The notes beneath the pieces were generated by a model. The model had not been told where the DNA came from and ran no database searches. It saw only the letters and a program-made list of their open reading frames with translations. From CAWJMD01 sp963843835 (GTDB lineage: Bacteria > Actinomycetota > Actinomycetes > Actinomycetales > CAWJMD01), in contig CAWJMD010000008.1 in the NCBI GenBank assembly GCA_963843835.1, positions 558,001-622,000 on the forward strand: a stretch of 64,000 bases of DNA. The letters run 5' to 3'. Made by a program: the position numbers and the translations under genes. Of this stretch, positions 45,166 to 54,684 are shown one piece after another; position 1 is the first letter of the stretch; each line of letters starts with the position of its first letter.

Positions 45166-47355
45166 TCAGTTCTGCTGGTCGCCGGTGCCGCCGCCACCCG
45201 GGGTGGACGACGGGCCTCCGGGTCGGGTCCGGCCGGAGCGCGCGTCCGCCAGCGAGTCACGTGCCGCGGCCTCGACCGCGTCGGCGGTGATGCCGAACTC
45301 GGCGTAGAGGCGCTTGTAGTCGGCCGAGGCCCCGAAGTGCTCGAGGCTGACCGTGCGGCCTGCGTCCCCGACCAGCTCGCGCCAGCCCTGGGCCACGCCG
45401 GCCTCGACGCTGACACGCGCCCGCACGGACGGGGGCAGCACGTGGTCGCGGTAGGCGGCGTCCTCTGCGTCGAACCACTCGCGGCACGGGAGGGACACCA
45501 CGCGGGTCGCGATGCCGTCGGCCTGCAACGACTCCCGCGCCTCGAGCGCGAGCTGGACCTCGGAGCCGGTGGCGAGCAGGAGCACCTCGGGCGTGCCCCC
45601 TGTCGCCTCGGCCAGCACGTAGGCGCCGCGGGCGACACCATCGGCGGCGGCGAGCGTGTCGCCCTCCGCCGCACCGGCCCCGCGCTCCAGGACCGGCAGG
45701 TTCTGACGCGTGAGCGCCAGACCGGCCGGACGGTCGGTGTGCTCGAGGATCGTGCGCCACGCCCAGACGGTCTCGTTCGCGTCCGCGGGACGCACGACGT
45801 CGAGGCCGGGGATCGCGCGCAGGGCGGCGAGCTGCTCCACCGGCTGGTGGGTCGGGCCGTCCTCGCCCAGACCGATCGAGTCGTGCGTCCAGACGAAGAT
45901 CGACGGGACCTCCATGAGGGCGGCGAGGCGCACGGCCGGGCGCATGTAGTCGCTGAAGATGAGGAACGTGCCGCCGTAGGCGCGGGTGCCGCCGTGCAGG
46001 TGGATGCCGTTGAGGATGGCGCCCATCGCGTGCTCACGGATGCCGAAGTGCAGCGTGCGTCCGTACGGGCCACCGGGGAACAGCTTGGTGGCGAACTCTG
46101 CCGGGACGAACGAGGGCTCGCCCTCCATCGTGGTGTTGTTGCTCTCGGCCAGGTCGGCCGACCCGCCCCACAGCTCGGGGAGCACGTCGGCCAGTGCGCC
46201 GAGCACGGACCCGGACGCCTTGCGCGTCGCCATCTCGGTCCCGCCCTCGAAGGACGGCAGGGCGTCGGCCCAGGCGTCGGGCAGCGTGCGCGTGCTGACG
46301 CGGTCGAGGAGGGCGGCGCGGTCGGGGTTCTCCGAGCGCCACCTCTCGTACCGCGCGTCCCACTCGCGCCGGGCTGCCGAGCCCCTCTCGACGACCTCAC
46401 GGGCGTGGTCGAGGACCTCGTCGGCCACCTCGAAGGTCCGGTCGGGGTCGAAGCCGAGCTCGCGCTTGACCGCGGCTACCTCGTCCGCGCCAAGCGCCGA
46501 CCCGTGGATCTTGCCGGTGTTCTGCAGGTGCGGTGCGGGCCAGCCGATGATGGTCCGGAGCGCGATGAAGGACGGCTTGCTCGTCTCTGCCTTCGCGGCG
46601 GCCAGCGCCTCCGCGAGAGCCTCCACGTTCTCGTGGTAGCCGCCTCCGGCCGACGTCCAGTCGACCCGCTGGGTGTGCCAGCCGTAGGCCTCGTAGCGGG
46701 CGACGGTGTCCTCGCTGAGGGCGATCATCGTGTCGTCCTCGATCGAGATGTTGTTGTCGTCGTACAGGACGACCAGGTTGCCGAGCTGCTGGTGCCCCGC
46801 GAGCGAGCTCGCCTCTGACGTCACGCCCTCCTCGATGTCGCCGTCGGAGACGATCACCCAGATGGTGTGGTCGAAGGGGCTCTCCCCGGGCGCGGCGTCG
46901 GGGTCGAGCAGCCCCCGCTCGCGGCGGGACGCCATCGCCATGCCGACGGCGTTGGCCAGCCCCTGGCCCAGCGGGCCCGTGGTCACCTCGACCCCTGGGG
47001 TGTGCTTGTACTCCGGGTGTCCGGGGGTCTGGGACCCCCACGTCCGCAACGCCTTCAGGTCGTCGATCGTCATGCCGTAGCCCGACAGGTAGAGCTGGAT
47101 GTACAGCGTCAGGCTCGTGTGGCCGCAGGAGAGCACGAAGCGGTCGCGGCCGAGCCACGTCGGGTCGGACGGGTCGTGCGTCATCATCCGCTGGAAGAGC
47201 AGGTAGGCGGCCGGGGCCAGGCTCATCGCGGTGCCGGGGTGGCCGTTGCCGACCTTCTGCACGGCATCCGCTGCGAGCACTCGCACGGTGTCGACCGCAC
47301 GCTCGTCCAGGTCGGTCCAGGTCAGGATGGCGGCGGTGGTGTCGTCAGAGCTCAC
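45166..47355 (-). CDS. tkt: Transketolase
   Basis: The product is 729 aa from GTG 47355 (GTG 47361 is possible). It is a thiamine-diphosphate enzyme moving two-carbon units. AVQKVGNGHPGTAMSLAP, VTTGPLGQGLANAVGMA, VSDGDIEEGVTSEA (cofactor site), FGIREHAMGAI and THDSIGLGEDGPTHQP are intact. A short Gly/Pro-rich tail ends it. TAGGCT just upstream suggests a near-leaderless transcript. It heads the tkt-tal-pgi-zwf-opcA-pgl operon. Confidence 0.98.
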   Translation of the reverse strand: MSSDDTTAAILTWTDLDERAVDTVRVLAADAVQKVGNGHPGTAMSLAPAAYLLFQRMMTHDPSDPTWLGRDRFVLSCGHTSLTLYIQLYLSGYGMTIDDLKALRTWGSQTPGHPEYKHTPGVEVTTGPLGQGLANAVGMAMASRRERGLLDPDAAPGESPFDHTIWVIVSDGDIEEGVTSEASSLAGHQQLGNLVVLYDDNNISIEDDTMIALSEDTVARYEAYGWHTQRVDWTSAGGGYHENVEALAEALAAAKAETSKPSFIALRTIIGWPAPHLQNTGKIHGSALGADEVAAVKRELGFDPDRTFEVADEVLDHAREVVERGSAARREWDARYERWRSENPDRAALLDRVSTRTLPDAWADALPSFEGGTEMATRKASGSVLGALADVLPELWGGSADLAESNNTTMEGEPSFVPAEFATKLFPGGPYGRTLHFGIREHAMGAILNGIHLHGGTRAYGGTFLIFSDYMRPAVRLAALMEVPSIFVWTHDSIGLGEDGPTHQPVEQLAALRAIPGLDVVRPADANETVWAWRTILEHTDRPAGLALTRQNLPVLERGAGAAEGDTLAAADGVARGAYVLAEATGGTPEVLLLATGSEVQLALEARESLQADGIATRVVSLPCREWFDAEDAAYRDHVLPPSVRARVSVEAGVAQGWRELVGDAGRTVSLEHFGASADYKRLYAEFGITADAVEAAARDSLADARSGRTRPGGPSSTPGGGGTGDQQN

Positions 47356-47362
47356 GCGCACG

Positions 47363-47368
47363 AGCCTA
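47363..47368 (-). promoter_or_regulatory. -10 box (TAGGCT) of the tkt operon
   Basis: TANNNT ends 7 nt before GTG 47355; compatible with a leaderless or 1-nt-leader message for the pentose-phosphate operon. Confidence 0.5.
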
Positions 47369-47430
47369 GTCCGATCCTCCCGGACCGCGCCCCGGGCGGG
47401 GTGGCCCACGGAACGGATGCCGCGGCGGGC

Positions 47431-47436
47431 TAGCAT
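47431..47436 (+). promoter_or_regulatory. Candidate -10 box (TAGCAT) for ctaB
   Basis: TANNNT in the tkt-ctaB divergent region. It would give a leader of about 74 nt before GTG 47517. Confidence 0.35.
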
Positions 47437-47516
47437 GGTCCTCGCCCGGAGCCCCGTCCCACGGTCGCAGCAGACCTCGTGCGCGCGGCTCGCACCCACG
47501 GATCCGACGAGGCCGC

Positions 47517-48458
47517 GTGACGTCCCTGCACCCCACCGCCAGCACGGCCCACGCCGCTGCCGGTCCGGTGAGCCGACGCGACCGCGTGGCAGGGTTCGTT
47601 GCCCTGACCAAGCCGCGCATCATCGAGCTGCTGCTGGTGACGACGGTGCCGACGATGCTGTTGGCGCAGGGCGGCTTCCCCCCGCTGGGTCTCGTCCTCG
47701 CGACGCTGGTCGGCGGCACGCTGGCCGCCGGCTCGGCCAACACCCTGAACATGTACGTCGACCGCGACATCGACGCGGTCATGCACCGCACCCGCAACCG
47801 GCCGCTGGTCACCGGGACGGTGACCCCCCGGGAGGCGCTGCTCTTCGGCATCGGGCTGGGCATCGCGTCCGTGGCCTGGCTGGCCGTCCTCGTCAACGGG
47901 CTCTCCGCCGCACTCGGTCTGGGCGCCATCCTCTTCTACGTCTTCGTCTACACGCTCGGTCTCAAGCGGCGCACCCCTCAGAACATCGTCTGGGGCGGCG
48001 CTGCGGGCTGCATGCCCGTGCTGATCGGCTGGTCCGCCGTCACCGGCTCGCTGTCCTGGGCCGCGCTCGTGCTGTTCGGGGTGATCTTCCTGTGGACGCC
48101 ACCGCACTACTGGCCGCTGTCGATGCGCTACCGCGACGACTACGCGTCGGTCGACGTGCCGATGCTCGGCGCCGTCGAGCGCCCGGGGGTCGTCGCGCGC
48201 CGCATCGTCCGCTACTCGTGGGCCATGGTGGTGTGCTCCCTCCTCCTGGTGCCGGTCGCCCCGACCGGTCCGCTGTACGCGGTGGCCTCGGTGCTGCTCG
48301 GCGTGTGGTTCCTGGTGGAGGCGTACGTCCTGCGTCGCCGGTCCGCCCACGCGGAGCCGGGCGGTCAGGTGGGGGCGATGCGCGTCTTCCACGTGTCGAT
48401 CACCTACCTGACCCTGCTGTTCGTCGCCGTGGGCCTGGACCCCTTCGTCAGGTTCTGA
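47517..48458 (+). CDS. ctaB: Protoheme IX farnesyltransferase (heme O synthase)
   Basis: The product is 313 aa, with about nine membrane helices, of the UbiA superfamily. It attaches farnesyl to heme B for cytochrome oxidase. It has FVALTKPRIIELLLVTTVP, NTLNMYVDRDIDAVMHRTRNRPLV (Asp-rich prenyl site) and LWTPPHYWPLSMRYRDDY. Divergent from tkt; its last 11 bp overlap the end of the convergent LAL gene. Its usual partner ctaA lies 6 kb away beyond an accessory island. Confidence 0.96.
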   Translation: MTSLHPTASTAHAAAGPVSRRDRVAGFVALTKPRIIELLLVTTVPTMLLAQGGFPPLGLVLATLVGGTLAAGSANTLNMYVDRDIDAVMHRTRNRPLVTGTVTPREALLFGIGLGIASVAWLAVLVNGLSAALGLGAILFYVFVYTLGLKRRTPQNIVWGGAAGCMPVLIGWSAVTGSLSWAALVLFGVIFLWTPPHYWPLSMRYRDDYASVDVPMLGAVERPGVVARRIVRYSWAMVVCSLLLVPVAPTGPLYAVASVLLGVWFLVEAYVLRRRSAHAEPGGQVGAMRVFHVSITYLTLLFVAVGLDPFVRF

Positions 48459-51219
48459 CGGCCGAAGGGTCGTCGTCCGCCGCGCCGCCGGATCCGTGGC
48501 TCATCGCCGTCGCCAGCTCATCGCGCGAGGTGACCTGGAGCTTCGTGTAGACGTGGCGCAGGTGGTACTCGATCGTCTTCGGGCTGAGGAACAGGGCCGC
48601 AGCAGCCTGACGGGTGGTGCGGCCCCCCGCCAGCAGCTGGGCGATCTGGCGCTCCTGCGGGGTCAGGTCGTCGACGGTGCTGGGTTCGCGGCGCCGGGCG
48701 GTCTCGCCGGTGGCGCCCAGCTCGGTGGCGGCCATCTGGGCCCACGGTGCGGCGCCGAGGGCGTCGAAGGTCGCCAACGCGTCCCGCAGGTGCGGACGGG
48801 CGTCAGTCCGCCGTCGAGCCCGGCGCAGCCGCGCACCGTAGGCGAGCTCGGTCCGGGCCCGCTCGAACGGGTCGAGGGCCAGCGCATGGTGGGCGAGCGC
48901 CTTGACGAAGTGCTCGTCGAGCTCGTCGTCGGGGCCGACGATGCCGTCGGCTCGTGCCGCCCGGGCGAGGGCCCACGGCCGGCCCTTCTTCTGAGCCCGG
49001 ACACGGAACCTGTCAGCCACCAGCCCGGCCTCCTCGCTCCGGCCCGTCCGCATCAGGGTCTCGACCACCTCAGGCCCGGGTGACAGGTCCGCGTCGAGGA
49101 AGCCGATCTCGTCGAGCAGGGAGTCCAGCCGCTGCAGCATGACCAGGGCGGCCTCCGCGTCCCCACGACCGAGCTCGAGCTCGGCCAGGGCGAACAGGGA
49201 CCAGGCCCGGAAGGTGTGCATCTCCCGGTCGGCGCAGATCTCCAGGGCCTCGGCCGCCGCGGTACGGCAGCCGTCCTCGCGTCCCTGGCGGGCGTTGAGC
49301 CAGGCCAGACCCGAGAGCGAGGCCGCGAGGTCGGCCGCCTGACCGGTCTCGCGAGCCAGCCGGACGGACTCGACGTACGCCGTCTCGGCGTCCGCCCATC
49401 GCTCGGTGGTCGCGTCGTACCGGGCCACGAAGAACAGCAGCAGCGGCAGCGTGCCGAGAGCCGCCCGTCCACGGGAGTCCCGGACCGCCTGCTGCACCAG
49501 GTCGAGTCCGACCCCCTGCTCGCGCAGGAAGAGCGGGCCGGGCATCAGCCAGCCCACTTGCGACGGCTCGACCGTGGGGGCGTCCGGTGCCCCGAACAGG
49601 TCGGTGGCCCGACGGATCCAGTCGGTGCCGCCCTCGCCGGCGATCACGCGGGCCACACCGGTCGCCATCGTCCCGACCAGGCGGGCACGTGCGCCCGTCG
49701 ACTGCGGAAGCAGCCGCTCGAGCCGCTCCGCGACCGTCATCGCGCCGCTGGTGTCCCCGAGGAAGAAGCAGGCGAGCACGGCGTCGGCCAGGAGCCTCAC
49801 GGCCCGGTCGACGTCCACCGGGGCTGCCGCCTCCGCCGCGCCGACCAGCACGTCGCGGGCGTGCCGCAGCGATCCCGTGCGCGCCGCGACGCGTCCCCTG
49901 AGCTCCTCGACGTCGATGGCCGCCATGCCGTCGACGTAGGCGGGGTCGACCTGCTCGACCAGCGCACCGGCCCGTTCCGGCCGGCCGGCGAGCAGGGCGC
50001 TCCGGCCGGCCGCCAGGAGGCGGCGGACCCGGTCACGGGGGTCGGGCGAGAGGACGGCGGCTCGCTCGTAGGAGCCGGCTGCCGCCTCGTGGGCCGCCCG
50101 GGCGGCCGCGGAGTGCGCCGCGGCCTCGCAGGCGCGCGCCGCCTCCTCGTCGGGGCCGAGAGCGGCCTGGGACAGGTGCCAGGCCCTCGGCTCCGTCGCG
50201 CCGTCGGGTAGGGCGGCCGCCAGCGCGGCGTGCGCGGCGCGCCGGTCCGGCGCACTGGCGCTCGAGTACACCGCGGCCCGGACCAGGGGGTGCCGGAAGG
50301 CGACGCGCTCCGGAGTGAGAAGCACGAGGCCCGCCCGCTCCGCGTCGGCGACCGCGCGGAGGTCGACGGAGAGAAGCGCTGCTGCGGCACCCACGAGCGC
50401 GAGCTCGCCGTCCGATGCGGCCGCGAGCAGCGTCACGGTGGCGGCGGCGGGGTCCAGGGACCGAGCGCGCTGGGTGAACGCCTCGACGAGCGCCTGGGGA
50501 ACCGGCAGCGGCGCGTGCACGGGTTCGTGCTCGATGCCGTCCACGTCCTCGGCCAGCTCGAGCAGGGCGAGGGGGTTGCCCCCGGTGGACCGGAACAGCC
50601 GGTCGACCAGGTCCCTCGGGACGGGCCGGCCCGAGTGCTCCGTCACCAGCCGCTCCGTCGCTGCGCGGTCGAGGCCACCCACCGCCATGGCCGGCAGACC
50701 CGTCTCCGTGAGCGTGCCGGACCGGTCGGCCCTCACCGTCGCCAGGACGGCCACGGGGTCGGCCGTCAGCCGTCGGGCCGCGAACGCGACCGCCCCGGCC
50801 GATGGCGCGTCGAGCAGGTGGGCGTCGTCGAGGAGGACGAGGACCGGCCGCTCCTCCGCGTACCGGCAGATCAGCGTGAGGGTCGCAGCACCGACCGCGA
50901 AACGCTCCACGTCGCCCCGGGCACGGAGGGCCAGCGCGGTGGCCAGTGCGTCGGCCTGCGGGCCGGGGAGGTCGTCCAGGAGGTGGAGGGCGGGTCGCAG
51001 GAGCTGGAGCAGCCCTCCGAAGCCGGTCGTGCGGTCGGCGTCGATCCCGGTGGCCCGCAGCACCTGCATCCCGTGCGCCCCGGCGGCGGCCTCGTCGAGC
51101 AGTGCCGACTTGCCGATGCCGGCCTCGCCGACCAGCACCAGGCAGCCGCTCTGGCCGACCCGTGCGCCAGCGAGCAGGCGCTCGATCACCTGCCGCTCGG
51201 CGTCGCGTCCCACCAGCAC
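48448..51219 (-). CDS. LAL-type LuxR regulator with AAA ATPase
   Basis: The product is 923 aa from GTG 51219, fixed by TAGACT ending 6 nt upstream. The N-terminal STAND/AAA ATPase has Walker A GEAGIGKS near 32 and VLVLLDDAHLLDAPS near 125. A long helical TPR-like middle follows. The C-terminal LuxR HTH (about 855-910) reads DDLTPQERQIAQLLAGG, LFLSPKTIEYHLRHVYTKL. LAL regulators respond to a small molecule and activate nearby operons, as MalT does. The divergent methyltransferase operon is the likely target. Convergent overlap with ctaB suggests a later insertion. Confidence 0.9.
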   Translation of the reverse strand: MLVGRDAERQVIERLLAGARVGQSGCLVLVGEAGIGKSALLDEAAAGAHGMQVLRATGIDADRTTGFGGLLQLLRPALHLLDDLPGPQADALATALALRARGDVERFAVGAATLTLICRYAEERPVLVLLDDAHLLDAPSAGAVAFAARRLTADPVAVLATVRADRSGTLTETGLPAMAVGGLDRAATERLVTEHSGRPVPRDLVDRLFRSTGGNPLALLELAEDVDGIEHEPVHAPLPVPQALVEAFTQRARSLDPAAATVTLLAAASDGELALVGAAAALLSVDLRAVADAERAGLVLLTPERVAFRHPLVRAAVYSSASAPDRRAAHAALAAALPDGATEPRAWHLSQAALGPDEEAARACEAAAHSAAARAAHEAAAGSYERAAVLSPDPRDRVRRLLAAGRSALLAGRPERAGALVEQVDPAYVDGMAAIDVEELRGRVAARTGSLRHARDVLVGAAEAAAPVDVDRAVRLLADAVLACFFLGDTSGAMTVAERLERLLPQSTGARARLVGTMATGVARVIAGEGGTDWIRRATDLFGAPDAPTVEPSQVGWLMPGPLFLREQGVGLDLVQQAVRDSRGRAALGTLPLLLFFVARYDATTERWADAETAYVESVRLARETGQAADLAASLSGLAWLNARQGREDGCRTAAAEALEICADREMHTFRAWSLFALAELELGRGDAEAALVMLQRLDSLLDEIGFLDADLSPGPEVVETLMRTGRSEEAGLVADRFRVRAQKKGRPWALARAARADGIVGPDDELDEHFVKALAHHALALDPFERARTELAYGARLRRARRRTDARPHLRDALATFDALGAAPWAQMAATELGATGETARRREPSTVDDLTPQERQIAQLLAGGRTTRQAAAALFLSPKTIEYHLRHVYTKLQVTSRDELATAMSHGSGGAADDDPSAVRT

Positions 51220-51225
51220 CAGCGG

Positions 51226-51231
51226 AGTCTA
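51226..51231 (-). promoter_or_regulatory. -10 box (TAGACT), leaderless LAL promoter
   Basis: TANNNT ends 6 nt before GTG 51219. Confidence 0.55.
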
Positions 51232-51303
51232 GGTGGCAGGACCAGGGCACCCCCCTGATGCGATCGACCGCCCGAGGACGTGAGGCTCCGGAGCACGGAC
51301 AGA

Positions 51304-51324
51304 CCACGCCGACGGTCGGCGTGG
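51304..51324. promoter_or_regulatory. 21 bp palindrome before the methyltransferase gene
   Basis: Arms of 10 bp (51304-51313 and 51315-51324) are perfect inverted copies around one G. It lies 21 bp before the ATG and 6 bp before the RBS. It could be the operator for the divergent LAL regulator or a hairpin controlling translation. Confidence 0.5.
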
Positions 51325-51345
51325 CAGACCAGGAGGAAACGTGCC

Positions 51346-52443
51346 ATGACCACCACCGAAGAGCGGGCGACCGCGGGAACCACCGACGCGCCTGCCCTCG
51401 ACCCCGACAAGCTGATGGCCTTCGTGTTCCAGGCGGTCGGCGAGGTCGGGGCCACCCTGAACACCGCGCTCGTCGTGATGGGCGACAAGCTCGGCTACTA
51501 CCGCTCGCTCGCCGAGCACGGCCCGAGCACGCCCGGTGAGCTCGCCGAGCGCACCGGCACCGGAGAGCCGTACGCGCGCGAGTGGCTGAACGCGCAGGCC
51601 GCCGGCGGGTACGTGACGGTCGACGGCAACCACTTCACGCTCCCGGTCGAGCACGTCTCGGCGCTCACCGACGAGAACAGCCCGGCGTACCTACCCGGCT
51701 TCTTCCAGTTCGCCCTGGGGACGGTGCACGAGACCGACGCCGTCCTGCGTGCTGCGGCGACCGGTGACGGCGTGGGCTGGCACGCGCACGGCGAGGACGT
51801 GTTCGAGGGGTGCGAGCGGTTCTTCCGCACGATGTACAACGCCCACCTGATCACCGAGTGGCTTCCGGCGTTCGACGGCGTCGTCGAGAAGCTGGAGCGC
51901 GGAGCGCGCGTCGCCGACGTGGGGTGCGGCCACGGCGCCTCGACCATCCTGATGGCCAGGTCCTTCCCCAACTCGACGTTCGTCGGCTCCGACTACCACG
52001 CCGGGTCGATCGAGGCTGCGCGTGCCCGGGCGGTCGAGGCCGGTGTCTCGGACCGTGTCACCTTCGAGGTCGCCCCGGGGACCGGGTTCAGCGGCCGTGA
52101 CTACGACCTGGTGACGATGTTCGACTGCCTGCACGACATGGGAGACCCCGTGGGTGCGGCGCGCCACGTCCGGGAGACGATCGCCGATGACGGCACCTGG
52201 CTGATCGTCGAGCCGATGGCGGGGGACAGGTTGGAGGACAACCTCAACCCTGTCGGGCGGCTCTACTACGGCTACTCCACGCTCCTGTGCACCCCCGCCT
52301 CGCTGTCCCAGGACGTCGGCCTCGCGCTCGGCGCCCAGGCGGGCCCGGCGCGGATCAAGGACGTCACCACGACCGCCGGGTTCACCCGCTTCCGCCAGGC
52401 CACCGAGACGCCGTTCAACCGCGTGCTCGAGGCGCGGCCCTGA
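51346..52443 (+). CDS. SAM-dependent methyltransferase (winged-helix type)
   Basis: The product is 365 aa, with ATG 51346 after AGGAGGAAA. An N-terminal winged-helix dimerisation part (LGYYRSLAEHGPSTPGELAERTG, REWLNAQAAGGYV) precedes a class I methyltransferase core with motif I VADVGCGHG near 189, followed by VGSDYHAGSIEAARARA, TMFDCLHDMGDP and DDGTWLIVEPM. This layout is that of small-molecule O- or C-methyltransferases. The substrate is unknown. It is upstream of, and 49 bp from, the hydrolase-glycosyltransferase gene; together they look like a small modification operon. Confidence 0.88.
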   Translation: MTTTEERATAGTTDAPALDPDKLMAFVFQAVGEVGATLNTALVVMGDKLGYYRSLAEHGPSTPGELAERTGTGEPYAREWLNAQAAGGYVTVDGNHFTLPVEHVSALTDENSPAYLPGFFQFALGTVHETDAVLRAAATGDGVGWHAHGEDVFEGCERFFRTMYNAHLITEWLPAFDGVVEKLERGARVADVGCGHGASTILMARSFPNSTFVGSDYHAGSIEAARARAVEAGVSDRVTFEVAPGTGFSGRDYDLVTMFDCLHDMGDPVGAARHVRETIADDGTWLIVEPMAGDRLEDNLNPVGRLYYGYSTLLCTPASLSQDVGLALGAQAGPARIKDVTTTAGFTRFRQATETPFNRVLEARP

Positions 52444-52492
52444 GGGCCGGCCGGACGGAGGCCTAGGCCCAGCGAGCGGAGAGGACGAGACT

Positions 52493-54661
52493 GTGGACGT
52501 GAAGGGCGCGTCGGAATGGACCGGCCGGGAACGGCCGGAGGCGCGGCGCGCCCTCACGCCGACCACGAGCGGTGTCGTCGTGCGCGACGGGGTGCGGATC
52601 GCCTGGGAGGTCTTCGGGGAGGGCGACCGCACCGTGGTCCTCATGCCGACGTGGTCGATCATCCCCTCCCGGCACTGGAAGGCCCAGGTGCCCTACCTGG
52701 CGAGACACTTCAGGGTGGTGACGTTCGACGGGAGGGGGAGCGGTGCCTCCGACCGTCCCACCGGGGCTGCGGCCTACACCGACGAGCAGTACGCAGCCGA
52801 CACGGTGGCGGTGCTCGACGCGACCGGCACGCAGCAGGCGGTGCTGGTCAGCCTGTCGTGCGGAGGTTCGTGGTCGGTGCACGTGGCGGCCGGCCACCCC
52901 GAGCGGGTGCAGGGTCTGTTCGCCATCTCCCCGTCGTGCGGGTTCACCGTCACCGACCCGCACCGCGAGCAGTTCGCCTGGGACGCAAGGCACGAAACCA
53001 GTCGGGGCTGGGCCAAGTACAACAAGCACTACTGGCTCGAGGGCGGCTACGACGACTTCGTGGAGTTCTTCTTCTCCGAGATGTTCACCGAGGCGCACTC
53101 CACGAAGCAGATCGAGGACTGCGTGGCCTGGGCGCACGAGATCTCGCCGCAGACCCTCGCCGACACCACCTCGGGCCGGGTCGGGTGCGACGGGGCGGTG
53201 TGCGCCCCGATCGAGGACCTGTGCGTGAAGGTCACGTGCCCGGTGAAGGTCGTCCACGGCACCGACGACCACGTCCGCGGGCAGGCGACAGGGGAGAGGC
53301 TCGCCGAGCTGACCGGCGGCGCCCTGGTGCTCGTGGAGGGCGGAGGGCACGGGCTGCCGTCACGGGACCCCGTGCTGATCAACGGGATGGTCAGGGAGTT
53401 CGTGGACACGGTGCTCCGGGTGCCGCGCCGTAGCACCTGGACCCGCGCGGCGAGCCGGCCGAAGCGCGCGCTGTACCTGTCGTCCCCGATCGGGCTGGGT
53501 CACGCCCGCCGCGACCTGGCCATCGCCGACGAGCTGCGCAAGCTCCGTCCCGACGTGGAGGTCGACTGGCTGGCGCAGCACCCGGTGACAGCTCTCCTCG
53601 AGAAGGCGTCCGAGCGCGTCCACCCTGCTTCCCGCTGGCTGTCCAGCGAGTCCGCCCACGTCGAGTCCGAGGCCGGTGAGCACGACCTTCACGCCTTCCA
53701 GGCGATCCGGCGGATGGACGAGACCCTCGTCGCGAACTTCATGGTCTTCAAAGACCTCGTGGAGGACCAGCACTACGACCTCGTGATCGGCGACGAGGCC
53801 TGGGACGTCGACTACTTCCTGCACGAGAACCCCGAGCTCAAGCGGTTCGCCTTCGCGTGGATGACTGACTTCGTTGGCTGGTTGCCGATGCCGGACGGCG
53901 GGGACGCGGAGATCGCGCTGACCGCCGACTACAACGCCGAGATGATCGAGCAGAGAGCGCGTTTCGCGCGAGTGCGCGACCGGTCTGTCTTCGTAGGCAA
54001 CGCCTCCGACGTCGTCGACGACACCTTCGGGCCGGGCCTGCCGAGCATCAGGTCGTGGACGGAGAAGAACTTCGACTTCGCCGGCTACGTCACCGGGCTG
54101 CCCGAGGTCACCGGACCCGACCGTGAGCGACTCCGCGCCGAGCTCGGGTACCGCCAGGGCGAGAAGGTGTGCGTGGTGACGGTCGGCGGTTCGGGGGTCG
54201 GCGAGCCCCTGCTGCGGCGGGTGCTCGACGCCGTCCCCACCACCCGGCGGATGGTCCCCGATCTGCGGTTCCTGGTGGTCGCGGGACCGCGGATCGACCC
54301 CGATTCGCTGCCGAGGAGGCGTGGGGTGACCGTCCGCGGGTACGTGCCCGACCTCGACCGCCATCTCGCCGCGTGCGACGTGGCGCTGGTGCAGGGCGGC
54401 CTGACGACGTGCATGGAGCTGACCGCCGCTCGACGACCCTTCGTCTACGTGCCGCTGCGACACCACTTCGAGCAGAACCGGCACGTGCGCCACCGCCTGG
54501 AACAGTACGGGGCGGGCACCTGCCTGCCGTACGAGCAGGCGTGCGACCCGGATGCGCTGGCCGTCGCGCTGGCGCAGGAGATCGCGCGCGAGGTCACGTA
54601 CCGCCCGGTCGAGTCGGACGGCGCAGCCCGAGCCGCCGCCCTGCTCGCCGACCTGGTCTGA
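52493..54661 (+). CDS. Alpha/beta-hydrolase fused to a GT-B glycosyltransferase
   Basis: The product is 722 aa from GTG 52493. Residues about 25-305 are an alpha/beta-hydrolase (VRDGVRIAWEVFGEGDR, VVTFDGRGSGASDRP, nucleophile elbow SLSCGGSW near 121, HGTDDHVRG acid, GGGHGLPS histidine). Residues about 325-722 resemble a MurG/UGT-like GT-B glycosyltransferase (YLSSPIGLGHARRDLAIADEL at its start, VVTVGGSGVGEPLLRR, VRGYVPDLDRHLAACDVALVQGG, PLRHHFEQNRHVRHRL). It has no signal peptide. Joining an esterase-like and a glycosyl-transferring domain suggests modification of one substrate in sequence, or hydrolase-based sensing. Function unknown. The domains are clearly in one frame. Confidence 0.85.
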   Translation: MDVKGASEWTGRERPEARRALTPTTSGVVVRDGVRIAWEVFGEGDRTVVLMPTWSIIPSRHWKAQVPYLARHFRVVTFDGRGSGASDRPTGAAAYTDEQYAADTVAVLDATGTQQAVLVSLSCGGSWSVHVAAGHPERVQGLFAISPSCGFTVTDPHREQFAWDARHETSRGWAKYNKHYWLEGGYDDFVEFFFSEMFTEAHSTKQIEDCVAWAHEISPQTLADTTSGRVGCDGAVCAPIEDLCVKVTCPVKVVHGTDDHVRGQATGERLAELTGGALVLVEGGGHGLPSRDPVLINGMVREFVDTVLRVPRRSTWTRAASRPKRALYLSSPIGLGHARRDLAIADELRKLRPDVEVDWLAQHPVTALLEKASERVHPASRWLSSESAHVESEAGEHDLHAFQAIRRMDETLVANFMVFKDLVEDQHYDLVIGDEAWDVDYFLHENPELKRFAFAWMTDFVGWLPMPDGGDAEIALTADYNAEMIEQRARFARVRDRSVFVGNASDVVDDTFGPGLPSIRSWTEKNFDFAGYVTGLPEVTGPDRERLRAELGYRQGEKVCVVTVGGSGVGEPLLRRVLDAVPTTRRMVPDLRFLVVAGPRIDPDSLPRRRGVTVRGYVPDLDRHLAACDVALVQGGLTTCMELTAARRPFVYVPLRHHFEQNRHVRHRLEQYGAGTCLPYEQACDPDALAVALAQEIAREVTYRPVESDGAARAAALLADLV

Positions 54662-54670
54662 CCTCGGGGC

Positions 54671-54684
54671 CTGACCCAGGTCAG
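54671..54684. terminator. Small palindrome between convergent genes
   Basis: CTGACC-CA-GGTCAG spans the ctaA stop codon, 10 bp after the hydrolase-GT stop. Weak terminator candidate without a U-tract. Confidence 0.25.
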
